Source of the DNA: Gymnopus androsaceus JB14
Lineage: Eukaryota > Basidiomycota > Agaricomycetes > Agaricales > Omphalotaceae
Reading direction: 5' to 3'
DNA length: 64,000 nucleotides
NCBI GenBank assembly: GCA_009733575.1
Contig: ML769536.1
Coordinates: 1-64,000 of the forward strand
Shown in pieces: positions 34,087-44,662 of this stretch. The notes beneath the pieces are model-generated. The model did no database searches and was not told the origin of the DNA. It saw only the letters and a program-made list of their open reading frames with translations. A program made the position numbers and the translations under genes. Within the stretch, counting starts at the first letter, position 1. Each line of letters opens with the position of its first letter.

Positions 34087-35346
34087 GGCTGAAAGAGTGA
34101 ATCGATAGTATTATTTGAATGTATAATATGAATTATAATGGAGTGCGGTTAAAATGAACGCAGAATAGCCAAGGGTAGAACGTCGAAAACTTCAGATAAG
34201 CTTTGTGCAGCTTCGCGTCGGAGAGCTAGGGCACATAAGCTTTTGACGATGCAGCAGAGAAGACAGTCAATGCTAAGTCGTCTCTGCCGCACGCCGTAGA
34301 ACTCCGTATGTCACCTCACTCGTGCCTCCTCTGGCTCATACTATCCCATTTGACAACTTTTGACAACAACCTCAAATTTCACTCAAATTTTTTGATCCTT
34401 GTGCAGGACTTATTTGCTTTGGAATACCGCTTCAAAATGCTAGTATTTTAGCATAAAAACAATGAGAAAGCGCGGTGGAATGAGCTTGAACAACATGGAA
34501 ACTTTGAAGTGCCCGCAAGATTATTCAGCTCAGCGGGCACTAAATTGGCTGCAGTAAAAGAACCGACTTGACTTGCAGACATTATACACATCATTTATGA
34601 TTGTTTTATTACTCTGCCTATGGGAGACTACCGGGGTCCGGGGCTAGCTGAATTAGTTCAGGAGGATAGAGGAATGGAAAGGCCTGAAAGGGAAGAGAAG
34701 AAGAATGTAAGTATGAAGAAAAAGGACAAGAACAAAGGTAAAACTTGAAGGAATCGAATGCAAAAGGAATGAGAAAGAACAAGAAAGACATCAACGCAGG
34801 ATGCAAAATGTAAAATGCAAGGAGTACAAAGATGAATCTCAGTACTACAGCCAAATTGACAGCCTGTCCTGAGTAATGGTGAAGGTACTGCCAGCAGCTG
34901 AATCCCAGATGTACTGCTCATTGTAATGGTGCTTGGAGCTTGGTGATGAGGTAGTCAGATTAGAATCCAACACCGAATTGACCATTGTAGAGATATCAGC
35001 ATTGGAGTTCATGAAACAATAAAATCATAGCAAAAAAGAAAAACAAGAATGAAAAAAACTATCAACCTTTGTTCTAGATTTTGTGATGGTACAGTGATCT
35101 TGGAGTCCTTGAGCCACAGCTTTGATTTTTGCATGCGGAACTTGCTGCATTACATTTTGAACATATCTAAGTAGATAGAAATAATCCAAAGGTTCTGAAA
35201 CAAAGACTGAGCTACTTTAAGGACCTTCAGACAAAGGGCAAGTAATTACTGTTATTTTTTCTTGAATTCAGGTCAAAATTTGTAGTCCTTGAGCCATGCC
35301 ATATTTTATTCAATCCAATACAAATACATCATGGCTGCTTCATATA

Positions 35347-35609
35347 CTGTAACATTTTAAGCACTTCGTAAGTCACAGGTCACAGGGCATCCAAATTTTA
35401 CGAACTCTCACACCATGCTGCAGGTCACACGGGGGGTCTACAAAATTTTGAGCAATTTCAACCCAAAAATTGCGGCCTGCGGTGCCAAATTTCATAGTTT
35501 TGTCCCCTAAAATTTTGGGTGTCACAGGTTGCGCTCTATGCCTACAAAAAAAATATTTGTACAATTGGTCACAGTCACAGGCCCTTACAAAGTGTTCAAA
35601 ATGGGACAG
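35347..35609. mobile_element. CTGTCCCA-family MITE in copy A
   Basis: A 263-bp element flanked by TA (35345-35346, 35610-35611). The ends are CTGTAACATTTTAAGCACTT and, as complement of the right, CTGTCCCATTTTGAACACTT, then (C/T)GTAAG. It is about 45 per cent inverted-repeat at the ends and has GTCACAGGTCACAGGG just inside, a word it shares with the larger MITE at 47753. Confidence 0.8.
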
Positions 35610-36096
35610 TATACCGGTTCCAGCCTGTATCAATAATAGAGACTTTTGCAAAATGTACTTCACCTGGCTCCAAGAAGCATGTCTTTGTTTGAGAATCCAA
35701 TCTACAACATAATTCCTCTCAAAACCCTCATATGCAGCCAAGGGATGTGAGAGGCGCATATGAATTCCCTCAGCACTACAATCTCCATCAAAGTTTTTGA
35801 TCTTGAAGGCTCTTTATTGGTCGGAGAAAAAGACAACGGCGCCACAGCAGTGTCAGTGGACTACCTTAAGCATTATATTCAGGTACATGTTATGGAGCAG
35901 AAGGAGGGAGTATATACCGCTTTTCTAAATTTGGCAGGACTCTATTAAACAGTTTTGGAGGCGGATAATCAGCTCTTCATATTCAGTTGCAGGATTCAGT
36001 TCAAGCTGAGCCTTTGGCTGAGATACATATATCTCAATAAAATTCCAATCAGAGTGTATTGAAGACATACCAGAGGCCCATATCTAGTGGTCGGCA

Positions 36097-36103
36097 TACT
36101 GTA
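36097..36103. other. TACTGTA, candidate transposon excision footprint
   Basis: At the position where copy C carries a 376-bp TA-flanked MITE (47753-48128), copy A has TA-CTG-TA. Tc1-type elements leave the outer three bases of one end between two TA copies on excision. The MITE ends in CTG/CAG, so this is what its excision should leave. Confidence 0.55.
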
Positions 36104-37531
36104 TTCATTATGATGTATGGCATGGTAGAATATCTCATGAACATTGTTGATGTATTCCATTGGGAATATCAAAGACTGGCATCCATGTTAATGATGGCCA
36201 TGTCCTTCCCAATTTTGAGCATAGAAGGGTTGGACAAAGGATTGAAAGTATCTTGTGCACAACAATGATGAGAAGAAGCACAGGAGCCTAGCTGCTTCAG
36301 CTCAGCTCGGCTTAAGGCCACCGTTGTGCTAGGGCTACTTATACCATGCCCAGATTGACAATTTTTGTCAGTGGCTAGTTTTTCAGTTCCCTTACAGTCT
36401 TCCTTTAGTCTCAGACCTCTTTCTCCTTCTGGCCTACAACTCATTTTATAATTTCACGCCATGCCAATGTTCAGCTCCCAAGAAATTATACAAGGCCTTG
36501 AGTCAGAGTAACCTTGAGCGGCAAGCCTTGACTCCTAGCTCTCTCTTTTGCTATCTCCAGAGCTCCAGTGACTCCATTCAGGACCTATTTTGAACATCAT
36601 TTTTGGTTAGTCAAGAATTCAATGGAAGATGTCACAGCTACAATGAGCATCCTTTAGATGCTACTTCACAGGCTCAGGCTCAGAAAGTGACAGGAAGATT
36701 CAATCCCTGACTTTTTGGTCATAGGTTGCACTATGACTGAGGGATGAGTACGGTAAGAACCTTCTGATAGTGATCATTGAACATGGAATATATGCACTGG
36801 CTCCAATTTTGCATGGTTTTTGAAAGAATTTAGCAGGTCTATGATAATCTGTTGTCTGAATTCCAAGAAGTTGGTATCATGAAGATTGTGGTCAATGCCA
36901 TCAACAGTGACTGGAGAAAAGGGGACACTCAAATCAGTATCTGATACTTCCCCTCTACATTCCCTCGCACATCTTGACAAGGGCTAACCCTTTGGCAGCT
37001 CACTTGGCAACTGGATATTTGTTCTTTTCTACTTTCCCAACAGCCTTTCCTACCATTCAGGATGTGGTATGTTGCAAATTTATACTCTCAATCTACTTAA
37101 GCATCCAATACAAACTATTGAAGCAACTACTTGCTTTATGTCAAACACCTGAACCCATCATCCTCTTGTAACAAATATTTCTATCACTGCCTGGTATCCA
37201 ATGACTATCCACATGGTATGCCCTGTAAACTTCGACATACTGCAGTGGCTCAGAAGGGTCCAAATGCCTTGGGCTTCAGATTTTTCCATGGCAGAAATTC
37301 AAGTTTTCTCTCCATCAAGCTTGACTTTCCCCTGAACCAGGTTGGGTTGTAATATGGGGGAGAGCTCAATACTCATATATCCAGACTTGGCGGGGTGTCA
37401 TGCGTGCCCAAATAGGGTCAGCCTGGAGCCTTCTTCTTTGACTCCTCTATTCCCTTCTTCAATATTGTTCCATGCCTGAATTTGGCTGAAGAGGTATGCC
37501 TGGAGTTGGAGACTCTTCCTGAATAATCTGT

Positions 37532-37941
37532 GGGCACATGGTGTAGTTGGTTGTCACATCCATCAGGAAAAATGGTCTGGGCCCAGGATGACCCCAGGTC
37601 ACTTAGGCAGCCTAGGCCACCTAGGAATAATGCAAAACTTTGAACACCTCAGGTATCCTAGCTAGGCATTCCGGGGGCAATCCTGGGGCAACCTGAGGCA
37701 ACCTGAGGATGCCCCACAATGGCCCCACAATGGCCCCCAGAATGCCTAAGAGGCTTAGGAGGCCTAGGTGGCCTAGGATACCTGAGGTGTCCAAAGTTTT
37801 TGCATTATTCCTAGGTGACCTAGGTTGCCTAAGTGGCCTGGGGTCATCCTGGGTCCAGACCATTTTTCCTGATGTCTGCTTAGCATTAATTGCAAGTTGA
37901 ATTTATGCAGGGGGTGCTGGGTTCAATTCCCAGTGTGTCCA
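37532..37941 (+). tRNA. tRNA-Ala(AGC), split by a foldback element (copy A)
   Basis: Removing 37561-37874 and one TC leaves a full cloverleaf: acceptor GGGCACA with TGTGTCC (one G-U), D arm GTGTAGTTGGTTGTCAC, anticodon stem TCTGC with GCAGG, loop TTAGCA-T, T arm CTGGGTTCAATTCCCAG, discriminator A. The anticodon AGC reads Ala. A 20-nt intron (37886-37905) sits between positions 37 and 38, the usual place in nuclear tRNA genes. The foldback is inserted in the 5' strand of the anticodon stem, separating boxes A and B by about 370 bp. The gene is therefore probably dead unless the insert is removed. Confidence 0.8.
37561..37874. mobile_element. CATCAG-family foldback element inside tRNA-Ala (copy A)
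   Basis: A 314-bp element with arms of about 115 bp. The ends are CATCAGGAAAAATGGTCTGG and its inverse, followed by CCCAGGATGACCC. The arms are degenerate CCTAGG, CCTGAGG and ACCTCAGG units with GCAAAACTTT inside. The flanking TC occurs on both sides (37559-37560, 37875-37876), which suits a 2-bp target duplication. It should form an almost perfect hairpin. Confidence 0.8.
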
Positions 37942-38408
37942 TTGTTGCCATGGTCTCATTTTTCTCATTTTTCTATTTGGTGCATTGGTGGATGTTGTTC
38001 TGTCAATTTGAATACCTTATTTCCTTCATAAAGGCCAAGATCTCTGGTGCTCAAATCCTCAAAGAAGTACTGGTGCTGCCAAGACCAAGGATACTCTTTC
38101 ATGTTTAATCTGCCATTAGAATAGACAAATGATAAATCTGAGTGGTGAGTTGCCAACTTGTTGAATGCTATCTAAGTATTGTACCCAGTTGTCACTGACT
38201 TGGCTATTACTGTATAGTTTCTGTTGAGATAAGCCTCAGAGCCTTGAAGCAGACAAGACAATGTATTCTGGTTGTCCTCTACATGGCAGTCAGAAGAGAG
38301 GGCAAATGGATGCAGTTGCATCCGCGAGTACAACTTATATATGGGTAAATAGGGGTCAATCCGAAATGGATGAGCTTCCGAGCTCGGCAACCAAAAATAA
38401 ATCCAACA

Positions 38409-38666
38409 GTTTCGAATTTAAGTTCACCAGATGTTACGCATTATGCCTTGGACCTATTCAGTTCATAGTTCAGCGACTGTCAGGCGGCGTTACGTTTGCA
38501 AATTTAGTTCAGTTGAGTTCATATTTAAAGTGGCCGCATAGCGCGCCAAATTTGGCCTATAAGCGCCGAAAAATCAAGTTCGGAGGCTAAAGTTACGCGT
38601 TACGAAGATGGAAATTACACCAGTTCAGCACCCCGCATTACGCGTTACTGAACTTAAATTCGAAAC
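38409..38666. mobile_element. MITE with GTTTCGAATTTAAGTTCA arms (copy A)
   Basis: Inverted arms GTTTCGAATTTAAGTTCA at 38409-38426 and 38649-38666 flank a GC-richer centre with GTTACGC/GCGTAAC words. The right end continues outward as CGGTACAG-TA (complement CTGTACCG), like the CTGTACC ends of the MITE at 47753; the left end is less conserved. Corresponding copies are at about 45136-45404 and 50428-50676. Confidence 0.6.
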
Positions 38667-39422
38667 GGTACAGTAGACACTGTGTCCTCCATGGACTCTA
38701 GATCTGCCACTTCCATCACATCCTCTCTGAGGTGGATTCTTGCAAGATCTGAGGGCAGGGTGCATTGGAACTGTCAGGATAGACTTTGTCACCCAAAATG
38801 CCCAGGTCTTGGTTGACCAGATGGGAATTCAAGCATCCATTGTGCTGAAGCTGCACTATTCTTTTACTATCATTGAAGGAGGGTTTAGCAAGGATATCTG
38901 GTGAGTTTTGACTGCGCTGGTCTGAGAGCTCCAACTTTATCTCTATATCTAGGGCTAAACAATCTGACATCCCAAGCCAGTTTGCAGCACTAGTGATGAT
39001 ATTACTAAGTACTCACTCCTTGAGCATCATTGTTGATGTCGGAATTGCTGCTTCCTCAAACACTTTCCTGTAACCTCTTCTCTTCTTATTGGAAATTAAA
39101 AAATGAGCTGCAATGGATTTATTGAATGTTTGACCTCATGCAGGCCCGGAGGCAGCAAGTAAGGTACCTGTACATGAGTATCTACATACTGTATTTATAC
39201 CTGTAAGAATAACTATGTCATAGTAAACATATCAGGAAAGAGGATACTATGAGAATGTAAGTGGATTTCATGAGAAATAATAAGTGGCTACTGTGAGTAT
39301 GTGCAATGTGCATGGATACTGCAAGTATATGCACAGATATCTCCTGTGATATCATAAATTCATAAGTACATTGTAATGTGGTTAAAATAGATTTCATATG
39401 AATTCCAACTCTTCCTTCTACA

Positions 39423-42400
39423 CACTCCACGGGATTGAATAAATGGAGGCCGGAATTATTTCAGGAAAATAGTTTGTAAATAATGAAGTTTTCCACCACA
39501 GATTCCCACTGAAAAAGAATACAAATCCCACCCGAAAAATATAAAGAAAAAAAGTATCTTTTCTGTATATAATCCTGGCCGAAAAACTCTGTGAAATCTA
39601 ATCAGCATTCCACTGGGAAAAGAAGGTCAATTTTGCTTGGTAAATTGCCACAATTCCTTTCGAAAAAGGAAATGAAATTAATGGTCTTTTCCACTGGGAA
39701 AACATGGTCTTTTCCGCATGTAAAAGGTCTTGTAAGCTGTGTTCTTTCCCAATCAAAATCTTTGTTTTATTCCGCCATCAACACGCGGTACCCAGTTACC
39801 GCCAGTTACTGCCCTGTTGCTGGCTGGTTGCAGGGTCTAAGCAAGCTAGATGCTCGGAAACTTAGATGAATTTCATTGCTCCAGGACTGAGCCACAAACG
39901 CTGGTGCTGTACCATTATAAGAAAAGCAATACAGTATTTAACCACTCCTTTGTACAGTGACATTTTCCAAAGCCAGGATGCATCTGGGTAAGTACAAATG
40001 GTGTTCAAATTTAAGATATGTGATGTATCAAGGTCCAACACACTCAACTATGTACATATTCATGTATGCCCTCTCAGGGTAGATAGATTGGTATAATGTT
40101 TATAGGAAGCCAAAAAAGAAAATCAGATATCATGCAATCAATAATTTTTTTCATGGTATAATTTTGTTTTCAGTAGATGCGGATGAGCTTTACAATCATG
40201 TAGATATCCATATTTTGGTACTTGACACCAATATTTGAGGAGAAATTCAAATTTTATAGTTTCGATGAGAATAGGGAAAGTGTTCATTGAGTGTCATATA
40301 TGATATTACGGAGGTCCTGGGGCCCAGGATAGGTGTCATTCAGATAGGTGCACTGTAAAAACATTATTTTAGGCACAGAGCGCATCTCAAAAGATGCCAG
40401 AACTGCATGCAGAATGGGGTGTACAAAGGAGTGATTTTGACCATTTTTGCATATCCAAGAACAATCCTGCCACAGCACATCCATTTCTCCACCAAATTGA
40501 ATGCAATTTTGAGATTTACCCCTTCTGATACCCAGCTTTTGAATGGGAAACTCGTTAGAGTACCAATCTTGGTAGTTTACGTGTAGTGAGCAAAATACAG
40601 ATTTGGTGTACAAAGGAGTGGTTAAATACTGTAAATAAAAAATTTATTGTGCATGACAGGGAGAAGTTGCAACGCTCCAGTACTAAGACCCAAGCATTGT
40701 CATGATTGTGGAGGAAAGAGAACTAGAGCAGGCGCCAAATTGGTTTATTCAGCACATCCCCAGGATGAGCTTTGTCATCATCTAGAGCGCTTAACTTCTT
40801 CTTCCAAACTTGCTATTGAGCACAGCAAACATCACCATTGGCTGCTAGCAGGGTCCTCTGGAGGTCTATTTGGAGTTGGGAACCCTTTTTGTTAGGGGCT
40901 GCTTTGGTTGGGGGTATTTTCCTTGGTGAGGTGTCACTTCTCCCTGAAGCTTATCACTAAGGGATTGGGATGTATTGGGTCATTTTCAAGCCCTGATTCA
41001 CCGCTTTCCAACGCAATCTACGCTCGGTAAATCCGTTGGGCCGTTCCGGAGATATGGCCTCCTCATTCCTCCCCTTCCCCCCAAAACTCCGCTCTTTGTA
41101 TCTCAGTCAATTCTTACCGGAATTTCTTGACCCGGGACTCGTTTTGAACGCGTTTTTCACGCGCTCGCCAACGCCTCCACCCCCGTCTAATTCCTCCATT
41201 CCGTTCTCAAGATACCCCCTGATCACTGTTTCCCACCTCCCACAACTCCTCCTCCTCATCACCCCGGCCCATTCATTTCTCTAGCCATGTGTTCTGCTCA
41301 CTGTAGCATGTCTTCAGCATCCCCTCCTTACTCTCTTTTATCTTTGGCGCAAGGCATTGCCCTCAGTATTCTGGATTTGCTCTGGGAGCCCTTCAGTGGG
41401 TACCTATCTATGGATGGTAGGCTAAGTAGAAATGGGTATTTGGCAGCCTTCTTTCTCTCCTTATCACTGGCAGTCATTCCCTGCTAGTCCCTCAGTGCTA
41501 GTAGTCCCTCCTGCTGGCACATCCTCTCCTCTTCCCTTCCAACACCACTTCACCCTTGCACCCCACAAGAGTGATATTCACAGCTCTGGATCCTATGATG
41601 TGTTGCTGCATATGGAGACACCTTGGGGGAGATCTACATGTCCAGGGAGAGGGATAGCCTGGCCCTAGGACACTTTGATCCATGTACCCTGTGAGTCACT
41701 CACCCCACTAGTAAGGATCTGTGTGATTAGAAGGTTTGGTTTGGATCCACCCTTCCAAGGGTAGCAAAGTTCTTCTTCTCACCATGCTTTTTATGCATGC
41801 CCTTTTTACCTCTTTCTCATTCCTTCATTTTGTTGATGTTGATGTTGGGATGATTTCACGAAAGGTTTTTTTCCTTACTCCCTGGTTTTTTTTGGTAGAC
41901 CACAGTTTGGTTTAGTGGGGGAGAGTGTAATGGCTATAGATTCACTGACAGCTTAACTGTCATTCCAGTGCTTATTTAACCTTAGTTCTTCTTCTTCCTG
42001 CCACATATGTTGCTCTACTCAATAGATTGGGTTGTGTTGATGTTTGGTGGGATTTGAAGGCTCTTAGCTGGTATCCAGCTTCTGCTACATTTCTGTCTGC
42101 ATACCTGCCTCTCCCACCTCTTAGCCTCACAGCCAGGAGGCCTTACAAAAGATCAGATGTTTAGCCACCCATTGTAGACTTATTTTGATTAGGAAATTTT
42201 AGTGGCCATACATGATACTGTAAATACGCTCTAACTAATGTCAAGTCAAAAGTGGTTCCTGTCACTGAGCAATGAAATTCATCTAAGTTTCTGACTGTCT
42301 AGCTTGCTTAGACCCTGCAACTGGTCAGCAACAGGGCAGTAACTGGCGGTAACTGGGTACCACGTGTTGATGGCAGAATAAAACAAAGATTTCGATCAGG

Positions 42401-42724
42401 AAAGAACACAGCTTACAAGACCTTTTACATGTGGAAAAGACCATGTTTTCCCAGCGGAAAAGACCATTAATTTCATTCCTTTTTCAAAAGGAATTGTGGC
42501 AATTTACCCAGCAAAATTGACCTTTTTTTCCCAGTGGAATGCTGATTAGATTTCACAGAGTTTTTCGGCCAGGATTATATATGGAAAAGATACTTTTTTT
42601 CTTTATATTTTTCGGGTGGGATTTGTATTCTTTTTCAGTGGGAATCTGTGGTGGAAAACTTCATTATTTACAAACTATTTTCCTGAAATAATTTCGGCCT
42701 CCATTTATTCAATCCCGCGGAGTG
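39423..42724. mobile_element. 3.3-kb element with ~455-bp terminal inverted repeats (copy A)
   Basis: Segments 39423-39880 and 42270-42724 are inverted copies with scattered differences, ending in CACTCC(A/G)CGGGATTGAA. ACA flanks both sides (39420-39422 and 42725-42727). CACT termini with a 3-bp duplication recall the CACTA superfamily, although such long terminal repeats are not typical of it. The arms contain many AAAAGACC/GGTCTTTTCC words. The interior includes a nested MITE (39932-40631) and short frames such as one with CHDCGGKRTRAGA at 40700-40740, but no transposase, so the element is non-autonomous. Confidence 0.7.
39932..40631. mobile_element. Tc1-like MITE nested in the 3.3-kb element (copy A)
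   Basis: TA flanks (39930-39931, 40632-40633) and perfect 25-bp inverted ends beginning CAGTATTTAACCACTCCTTT. The related word GTGTACAAAGGAGTG also occurs inside, near 40420. It has no coding capacity. The same element is at 51933-52629 in copy C, where one C of the left end is missing. Confidence 0.75.
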
Positions 42725-44255
42725 ACAATGGTCTAGACAAAGTTTAAATCACTTCTCAAGACGACTTTTGTTACTTCACTGATCACCTTCTTGCTCAAGG
42801 TGAAGATATGTTCCCCACACTGACGTGTATTCATTATGAAGTAGGCATGGTAGAATATCTCATGAACATTTTGAGTAGTCCATTGGTTGAATATCTAAAG
42901 ACTGGCATCCATGTTAATGATGGCCATGTCCTTCCAATTTTGAGCATAGAAGGGTTGGACAAAGGATTGAAAGTATCTTGTGCACAACAATGATGAGAAA
43001 AGCACAGGAGCCTAGCTGCTTCAGCTCAGCTCGGCTTAAGGCCACCGTTGTGCTAGGGCTACTTATACCATGCCCAGATTGACAATTTTTGTCAGTGGCT
43101 AGTTTTTCAGTTCCCTTACAGTCTTCCTTTAGTCTCAGACCTCTTTCTCCTTCTGGCCTACAACTCATTTTATAATTTCACGCCATGCCAATGTTCAGCT
43201 CCCAAGAAAATTATACAAGGCCTTGAGTCAGAGTAACCTTGAGCGGCAAGCCTTGACTCCTAGCTCTCTCTTTTGCTATCTCCAGAGCTCCAGTGACTCC
43301 ATTCAGGACCTATTTTGAACATCATTTTTGGTTAGTCAAGAATTCAATGGAAGATGTCACAGCTACAATGAGCATCCTTTAGATGCTACTTCACAGGCTC
43401 AGGCTCAGAAAGTGACAGGAAGATTCAATCCCTGACTTTTTGGTCATAGGTTGCACTATGACTGAGGGATGAGTACGGTAAGAACCTCTGATAGTGATCA
43501 TTGAACATGGAATATATGCAACTGGCTCCAATTTTGCCATGGTTTTTGAAAGAATTTAGCAGGTCTATGATAATCTGTTGTCTGAATTCCAAGAAGTTGG
43601 TATCATGAAGATTGTGGTCAATGCCATCAACAGTGACTGGAGAAAAGGGGACACTCAAATCAGTATCTGATACTTCCCCTCTACATTCCCTCGCACATCT
43701 TGACAAGGGCTAACCCTTTGGCAGCTCACTTGGCAACTGGATATTTGTTCTTTTCTACTTTCCCAACAGCCTTTCCTACCATTCAGGATGTGGTATTGTT
43801 GCAAATTTATACTCTCAATCTACTTAAGCATCCAATACAAACTATTGAAGCAACTACTTGCTTTATGTCAAACACCTGAACCCATCATCCTCTTGTAACA
43901 AATATTTCTATCACTGCCTGGTATCCAATGACTATCCACATGGTATGCCCTGTAAACTTCGACATACTGCAGTGGCTCAGAAGGGTCCAAATGCCTTGGG
44001 CTTCAGATTTTTCCATGGCAGAAATTCAAGTTTCTCTCCATCAAGCTTGACTTTCCCCTGAACCAGGTTGGGTTGTAATATGGGGAGACTCAATACTCAT
44101 ATATCCAGACTTGGCGGGGTGCATGCGTGCCCAAATAGGGTCAGCCTGGAGCCTTCTTCTTTGACTCCTCTATCCCTTCTTCAATATTGTTCCATGCCTG
44201 AATTTGGCTGAAGAGGTATTGCCTGGAGTTGGAGACTCTTCCTGGAATAATCTGT

Positions 44256-44662
44256 GGGCACATGGTGTAGTTGGTTGTCACATCCATCAGGAAAAATGGT
44301 CTGGGCCCAGGATGACCCAGGTCACTTAGGCAGCCTAGGCCACCTAGGAATAATGCAAAACTTTGAACACCTCAGGTATCCTAGCTAGGCATTCCGGGGG
44401 CAATCCTGGGGCAACCTGAGGCAACCTGAGGATGCCCCACAATGGCCCACAATGGCCCCAGAATGCCTAAGAGGCTTAGGAGCCTAGGTGGCCTAGGATA
44501 CCTGAGGTGTCCAAAGTTTTTGCATTATTCCTAGGTGACCTAGGTTGCCTAAGTGGCCTGGGGTCATCCTGGGTCCAGACCATTTTTCCTGATGTCTGCT
44601 TAGCAATTAATTGCAAGTTGAATTATGCAGGGGGTGGCTGGTTTCAATTCCCAGTGTGTCCA
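44256..44662 (+). tRNA. tRNA-Ala(AGC), split and degraded (copy B)
   Basis: The same gene as at 37532, with the foldback at 44285-44594. Extra or missing bases occur in the intron and T arm (GTGGCTGGTTTCAATTCCC), which would spoil the T-arm pairing and box B. Confidence 0.65.
44285..44594. mobile_element. CATCAG-family foldback inside tRNA-Ala (copy B)
   Basis: Same ends (CATCAGGAAAAATGG and inverse) and arms as the copy A element, with several single-base deletions in runs of C and G. Confidence 0.75.

Larger units (their letters stand above)
29250..34150 (-). mobile_element. DIRS-type tyrosine-recombinase retrotransposon
   Basis: Three minus-strand coding blocks in the order gag-like, reverse transcriptase/RNase H, tyrosine recombinase span about 4.9 kb. 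RT and recombinase frames overlap by about 790 nt, as is usual in DIRS elements. DIRS elements integrate through a circular intermediate without target duplication. I did not find the terminal repeats, so the outer limits are approximate. Gag carries a stop and the RNase H domain an unusual residue, so this copy is likely immobile although its long frames are recent-looking. Confidence 0.8.
34506..42822. repeat. Large segmental repeat, copy A (8.3 kb)
   Basis: Nearly identical to copy C (46155-54815), starting at AGTGCCCGCAAGATTATTCA and ending ...GTTCCCCACACT. It contains a CTGTCCCA-family MITE, a footprint-like TACTGTA, a split tRNA-Ala gene, a CTGTACCG-family MITE and a 3.3-kb inverted-repeat element. 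Coding frames are short (for example 35760-35948 and 41287-41487); none has a recognised domain. The first bases, GTGCCCGC with the inverse GCGGGCAC 22 bp further on, form a small hairpin at the unit boundary. Confidence 0.85.

Noticed and set aside
36169..36444. A 91-codon minus-strand frame recurring in all three repeat copies (also 42914-43168 and 48196-48471)
   Set aside because: Conservation only reflects the recent duplication. There is no domain, and copy B breaks the frame. The same applies to the 65-73 codon frames near 37.0, 43.8 and 49.1 kb.
37561..37874. Reading the hairpin inside tRNA-Ala as a very large tRNA intron
   Set aside because: It lies in the 5' strand of the anticodon stem, not at 37/38, which is already occupied by a 20-nt intron. 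Its ends match mobile elements found elsewhere in the window.
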